Below, piece after piece: positions 62,601-64,000 of a DNA stretch of 64,000 nt. Position 1 is the first letter of the stretch, and each line of letters starts with the position of its first letter. Position numbers and translations under genes: made by a program. This DNA is from Halobacteriales archaeon QS_8_69_73 (GTDB lineage Archaea > Halobacteriota > Halobacteria > Halobacteriales > Haloarculaceae). The stretch is taken from the NCBI GenBank assembly GCA_003022945.1, contig PXRZ01000032.1, positions 30,342-94,341 of the forward strand. Reading direction: 5' to 3'. The notes under the pieces were generated by a model that had not been told where the DNA came from, did not search any database, and saw nothing but the letters and a program-made list of their open reading frames with translations.

Positions 62601-62971
62601 TCCCGTTCGTCAGCGGCGAGACGCCGCACGCCCGCCGGAGCCGACTGTTCGATCGGTTCCGGGCCGGCGAGCTCGATACGGTCGTCGTCTCCCGGGTCGG
62701 CGACGAGGGCATCGACCTACCGGACGCGGAGGTAGCGGTCGCCGCCTCGGGGCTGGGCGGGTCACGCCGGCAGGGCGCCCAGCGGGCCGGCCGGACGATG
62801 CGGCCCGCCGGCAAGGCGCGGATGTACGTCCTGGCGACGCGCGGCACCCGCGAGGAGGAGTTCGCCCGCGAGCGGACCCGGCACCTGGCCGCCCGGGGGG
62901 TAAGCGTCCGGGAGGGCGAGTCGGCGGTTTTCGGCGAGACGGCCCCGGGCGACGCCGCCGGACGGGGGTAG
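59636..62971 (+). CDS. XPB/Rad25-type DNA helicase containing an intein
   Basis: From GTG the precursor has 1111 codons. The N-terminal 230 residues are an accessory domain with an HTH-like start. The SF2 helicase has VELRPYQADWVARFADAGSG, Walker A GPPGSGKT (about 276-283), TYRTAG, a DECQ box (IVYDECQRIPSP) and, split by the intein, RIGL-SATPVRGDD (motif III). The second RecA domain shows KTVVFVEYLDQGDAVAEALG and QRAGRTMRPAGKARMYVL. It unwinds DNA in nucleotide excision repair or transcription-linked processes. ATG at 59660 is an alternative start. Confidence 0.9.
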   Translation: MTDDGPDEMPVDVDIDVFYDALEDRERPIVTATEVARVADCSQAAAAEALETLAEEGRLERLDAAADPVVWFPADYRETAARERLTVFPERHEVVADQPSQFTRARLSQFARLEETNHEGGYRYVVREQDVWSAPAETLEALLTTVRSALGRRYDALEEWIEGQWERAHKFRLRTHEDGYVVLEATSADLLGNVAERHLNDDLLRARIDDETAWIDADRTAELKRTLYEAGYPVQDRRDLESGDPLSVELDVELRPYQADWVARFADAGSGVLVGPPGSGKTVAALGIMADVEGETLVLVPSRELAGQWRERILADTTLSPEEVGEYHGGSKEVRPVTIATYRTAGMDRHRSLFDSREWGLIVYDECQRIPSPVSRRSAALQTKSRIGLSVKGDTMLPVRRADEISMQPIEEFVSEHLGDSVGTSELDGPETLSVTSEGKIEWTDVTAVMRHENAGDMCRIRARNGRQVTVTEDHSLIVFDANAVSITSKMPRELDDTDYLLQPTAIPADTTKQSIDLRKCVDDGYLLLEERTPESQFEPLYEEKIGDNRDRYKWTSRKSLPIDVADRIDIDDEYVRGIYKGKRTQFVKPTVSVEDLARLTGLFVADGCLGDHRVEFYATDTENNSEVAEFRTLIRKITPEANVTTVQNGRNCTTVRVSGPLVDVFRSFGLSNGAREKSVPEFVLSNPHAYEPFIEGVVLGDGHEQNQERGKKMITISTSSDRLAQGLNFLLSALGYVGGNYRRDEDFSGRDGDHDIVTNNQIRFNPNNESKTPRNAMVPFSGSVREAYESLPRMPHEDRPHGADGGTLESGLSHRSRLNTDEIDTLLNRSGLDSVDWLRNNDVAMLEVDKVERAGDEEYVYDISTAEENFLGNHLFCHNSATPVRGDDLEDEIYTLVGPPIGTDWEALFEAGYVAEPEVELRYLPWDSETAKNEYGASGGREKRQLAATNPAKIPEIEAIIREHPGSKTVVFVEYLDQGDAVAEALGVPFVSGETPHARRSRLFDRFRAGELDTVVVSRVGDEGIDLPDAEVAVAASGLGGSRRQGAQRAGRTMRPAGKARMYVLATRGTREEEFARERTRHLAARGVSVREGESAVFGETAPGDAAGRG
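60803..62275 (+). other. intein with LAGLIDADG endonuclease inside the helicase motif III
   Basis: The 491-residue insertion starts with Ser1 (SVKGDTMLPVRRADEI, splicing block A), has block B VTVTEDHSLIVFD and two LAGLIDADG-like blocks LTGLFVADGCLGD and FIEGVVLGDGHEQ. It closes with block F YVYDISTAEENFLGN and block G HLFCHN, followed by extein Ser+1 of SATP. All residues needed for splicing (Ser1, block B His, terminal His-Asn, Ser+1) are present. Composition is less GC-rich than the host gene, as expected for a mobile intein. Confidence 0.9.
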
Positions 62972-63002
62972 CTTCAAGCCCGCTGCCCCCGATGTCGGAA
63001 GC

Positions 63003-63533
63003 GTGACCGACCGCGAGGACCGCGGGCGCCACGGCCGGCTGACCCGCAACCCGACCCCCGGGCCGCGCAACTCCCTGTGGTCGTGGCCCGACGCGAAACA
63101 CCCGCTGCGGGTCGCCGTCAACTACGCCGCCGTCGTCGCGGCGCGCCGTTCGCCGAGCCTTCGGCTGAAGAACTGGCTGCTGGGCGCCATCGGTGTCTCG
63201 GTCGGTGAGGGCGTCTCCTGGGGGCTGGAGTCGACGCCGGACGTGTTCTGGCCCGAACTCGTCACCGTCGACGACGACGCCATCATCGGCTACGACGCGA
63301 CGCTGCTGTGTCACGAGTTCCTGCAGGACGAGTACCGCACCGGCGAGGTCCGGGTCGGCGAAGAAGCGATGGTCGGCGCCGGCGCGGTCGTCCTGCCGGG
63401 CGTTGAGATCGGCGACGGCGCACAGGTCGCCGCGAACTCGCTGGTCACGGAAGACGTCCCGTCGGGGGAGACGTGGGCCGGCGTCCCTGCGGAACCGCTG
63501 GCGGCGGGCGGCGACGGCGACGGCGGCGACTGA
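63003..63533 (+). CDS. hexapeptide-repeat acyltransferase (LbH, maltose/galactoside-acetyltransferase-like)
   Basis: From GTG the 176-residue product reads MTDREDRGRHGRLTRNPTPG and then LLGAIGVSVGEGVSWGLEST. DAIIGYDATLLCHEFLQDEY contains the conserved catalytic-type histidine, and GEEAMVGAGAVVLPGVEIGD the hexapeptide repeats of a left-handed beta-helix. It probably transfers an acetyl or other acyl group from CoA to a sugar or similar small molecule. It follows the helicase by 31 bases on the same strand. Confidence 0.82.
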   Translation: MTDREDRGRHGRLTRNPTPGPRNSLWSWPDAKHPLRVAVNYAAVVAARRSPSLRLKNWLLGAIGVSVGEGVSWGLESTPDVFWPELVTVDDDAIIGYDATLLCHEFLQDEYRTGEVRVGEEAMVGAGAVVLPGVEIGDGAQVAANSLVTEDVPSGETWAGVPAEPLAAGGDGDGGD

Positions 63534-63540
63534 CGCCCGG

Positions 63541-63723
63541 TCAGGGCTCCCACTCCCGGCGACAGGACTCGTCGCAAAAGTGCACTGACCGGACGCTGCC
63601 CTCTTCGATCCAGGTGACGACCCGGTGGCCGGCCTGCTTCAGGATCGGCTCCTCGCAGGCCGCACACCGCGGCGCGTCCTCCTCGGTGACGTCCTCGCCG
63701 AGGTCCGACATCGGATCGACCAT
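63541..63723 (-). CDS. small zinc-finger protein (DUF7576-like)
   Basis: The 60-residue product reads MVDPMSDLGEDVTEEDAPRC then CAACEEP-type RCAACEEPILKQAGHRVVTW and HFCDESCRREWEP. The CxxC and CxxxC pairs with the terminal CRREWE resemble the treble-clef/MYM-like small zinc proteins of haloarchaea. It converges on the acyltransferase gene with an 8-base gap. Function unknown. Confidence 0.75.
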   Translation of the reverse strand: MVDPMSDLGEDVTEEDAPRCAACEEPILKQAGHRVVTWIEEGSVRSVHFCDESCRREWEP

Positions 63724-63773
63724 CCCACCGGCACGACGAGGGGCTGGTATATGAACGGTCGTGTTTCGTAGCG

Positions 63774-64000
63774 GCGGTGTTCAAATAAGCACCGGCGAGC
63801 CGGTCCGTTTCTGCCGACTACGGAGCCAAATCCTGGCGGACTGAAAGGGCGAGGCACTCTCGGCGAACCCGGACGTTCGCGGCGCTATGCGCCGCGAGCT
63901 CGGGAGAGCGTCGCTCTCCCGGTGACGCAAGCAGAGAGGGAGCCGTTGGCTCCCTCAGGCAGTCGGCGTACGGCGCCGACGACCGCGAGGGACCGAAGGT
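63774..64000. repeat. MITE-like element end followed by a hairpin array (runs off the window)
   Basis: Begins GGCGGTGTTCAAATAAGCAC, then CCGGCGAGCCGG and TCCTGGCGGACTGAAAG, shared with the element at 25313-25440. From 63878 four hairpins follow: CGCGGCGC/GCGCCGCG, CGGGAGAGC/GCTCTCCCG, GAGGGAGCC/GGCTCCCTC and GTCGGCG/CGCCGAC. The other element end lies outside the window. No gene is seen. Confidence 0.7.

Overview
The window comes from a high-GC haloarchaeon (class Halobacteria, genus not resolved). Proteins are acidic and rich in Asp/Glu. The window carries archaeal or haloarchaeal signature genes: aglB and aglJ for S-layer N-glycosylation, RNase P component 3, ribosomal protein L37e, an Sm-like gene, ATP-dependent DNA ligase, an XPB/Rad25-type helicase with an intein, Tat-dependent lipoproteins and many small zinc-finger proteins. 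There are no rRNA genes and no CRISPR array. One tRNA gene (Leu, anticodon GAG) is present.

Layout. 1-8.3 kb: a partial oxidoreductase, lipoproteins, a nucleotide-sugar epimerase, a histidine kinase with a degenerate ATPase part, and a tandem pair of GT2 glycosyltransferases. 8.5-11.2 kb: DNA ligase and a metallo-beta-lactamase exonuclease, both with PCNA-binding-type motifs. 11.4-18.3 kb: a MATE exporter lacking its first helix, two sugar nucleotidyltransferases, a DUF1616 membrane protein and paired lipoproteins. 18.4-28.7 kb: CDGSH protein, HAD phosphatase, Dna2-type nuclease-helicase, purF, rpl37e with a truncated lsm, and a broken metalloprotease. 29-39.9 kb: an acyl-CoA/beta-oxidation neighbourhood (DUF35, thiolase, two acyl-CoA dehydrogenases, enoyl-CoA hydratase, BKACE). 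It is interrupted by a TumE-like toxin-antitoxin pair lying between a degraded panB fragment and intact panB. 40-46 kb: alanyl-tRNA editing protein, small zinc-ribbon proteins, tRNA-Leu followed by tandem copies of its own 3' end, DUF420, a methyltransferase and RNase P component 3. 46-51 kb: rhomboid, DUF368 (polyprenyl-phosphate flippase family), aglB and aglJ, a coherent N-glycosylation block. 51-55 kb: a decayed IS200/IS605 element and an IS1341-type TnpB element. 55-64 kb: a CHAT-domain protease gene split by a frameshift, a small membrane peptide, several small proteins, the intein-bearing helicase, an acyltransferase and a zinc-finger protein.

Four things stand out. (1) Arrays of short perfect hairpins, all different in sequence but alike in architecture, lie between genes, inside mobile-element-like repeats and once inside the tnpB reading frame. 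(2) A family of MITE-like elements has related terminal inverted repeats. (3) The tRNA-Leu gene is followed by a series of copies of its 3' end. (4) At least eight otherwise recognisable genes have lost a short internal or terminal segment or carry a frameshift. This last pattern is either real gene decay or a consensus/assembly problem, and raw reads would be needed to tell which. All functional calls rest on reading the sequence and remembered family features; no database search was run.
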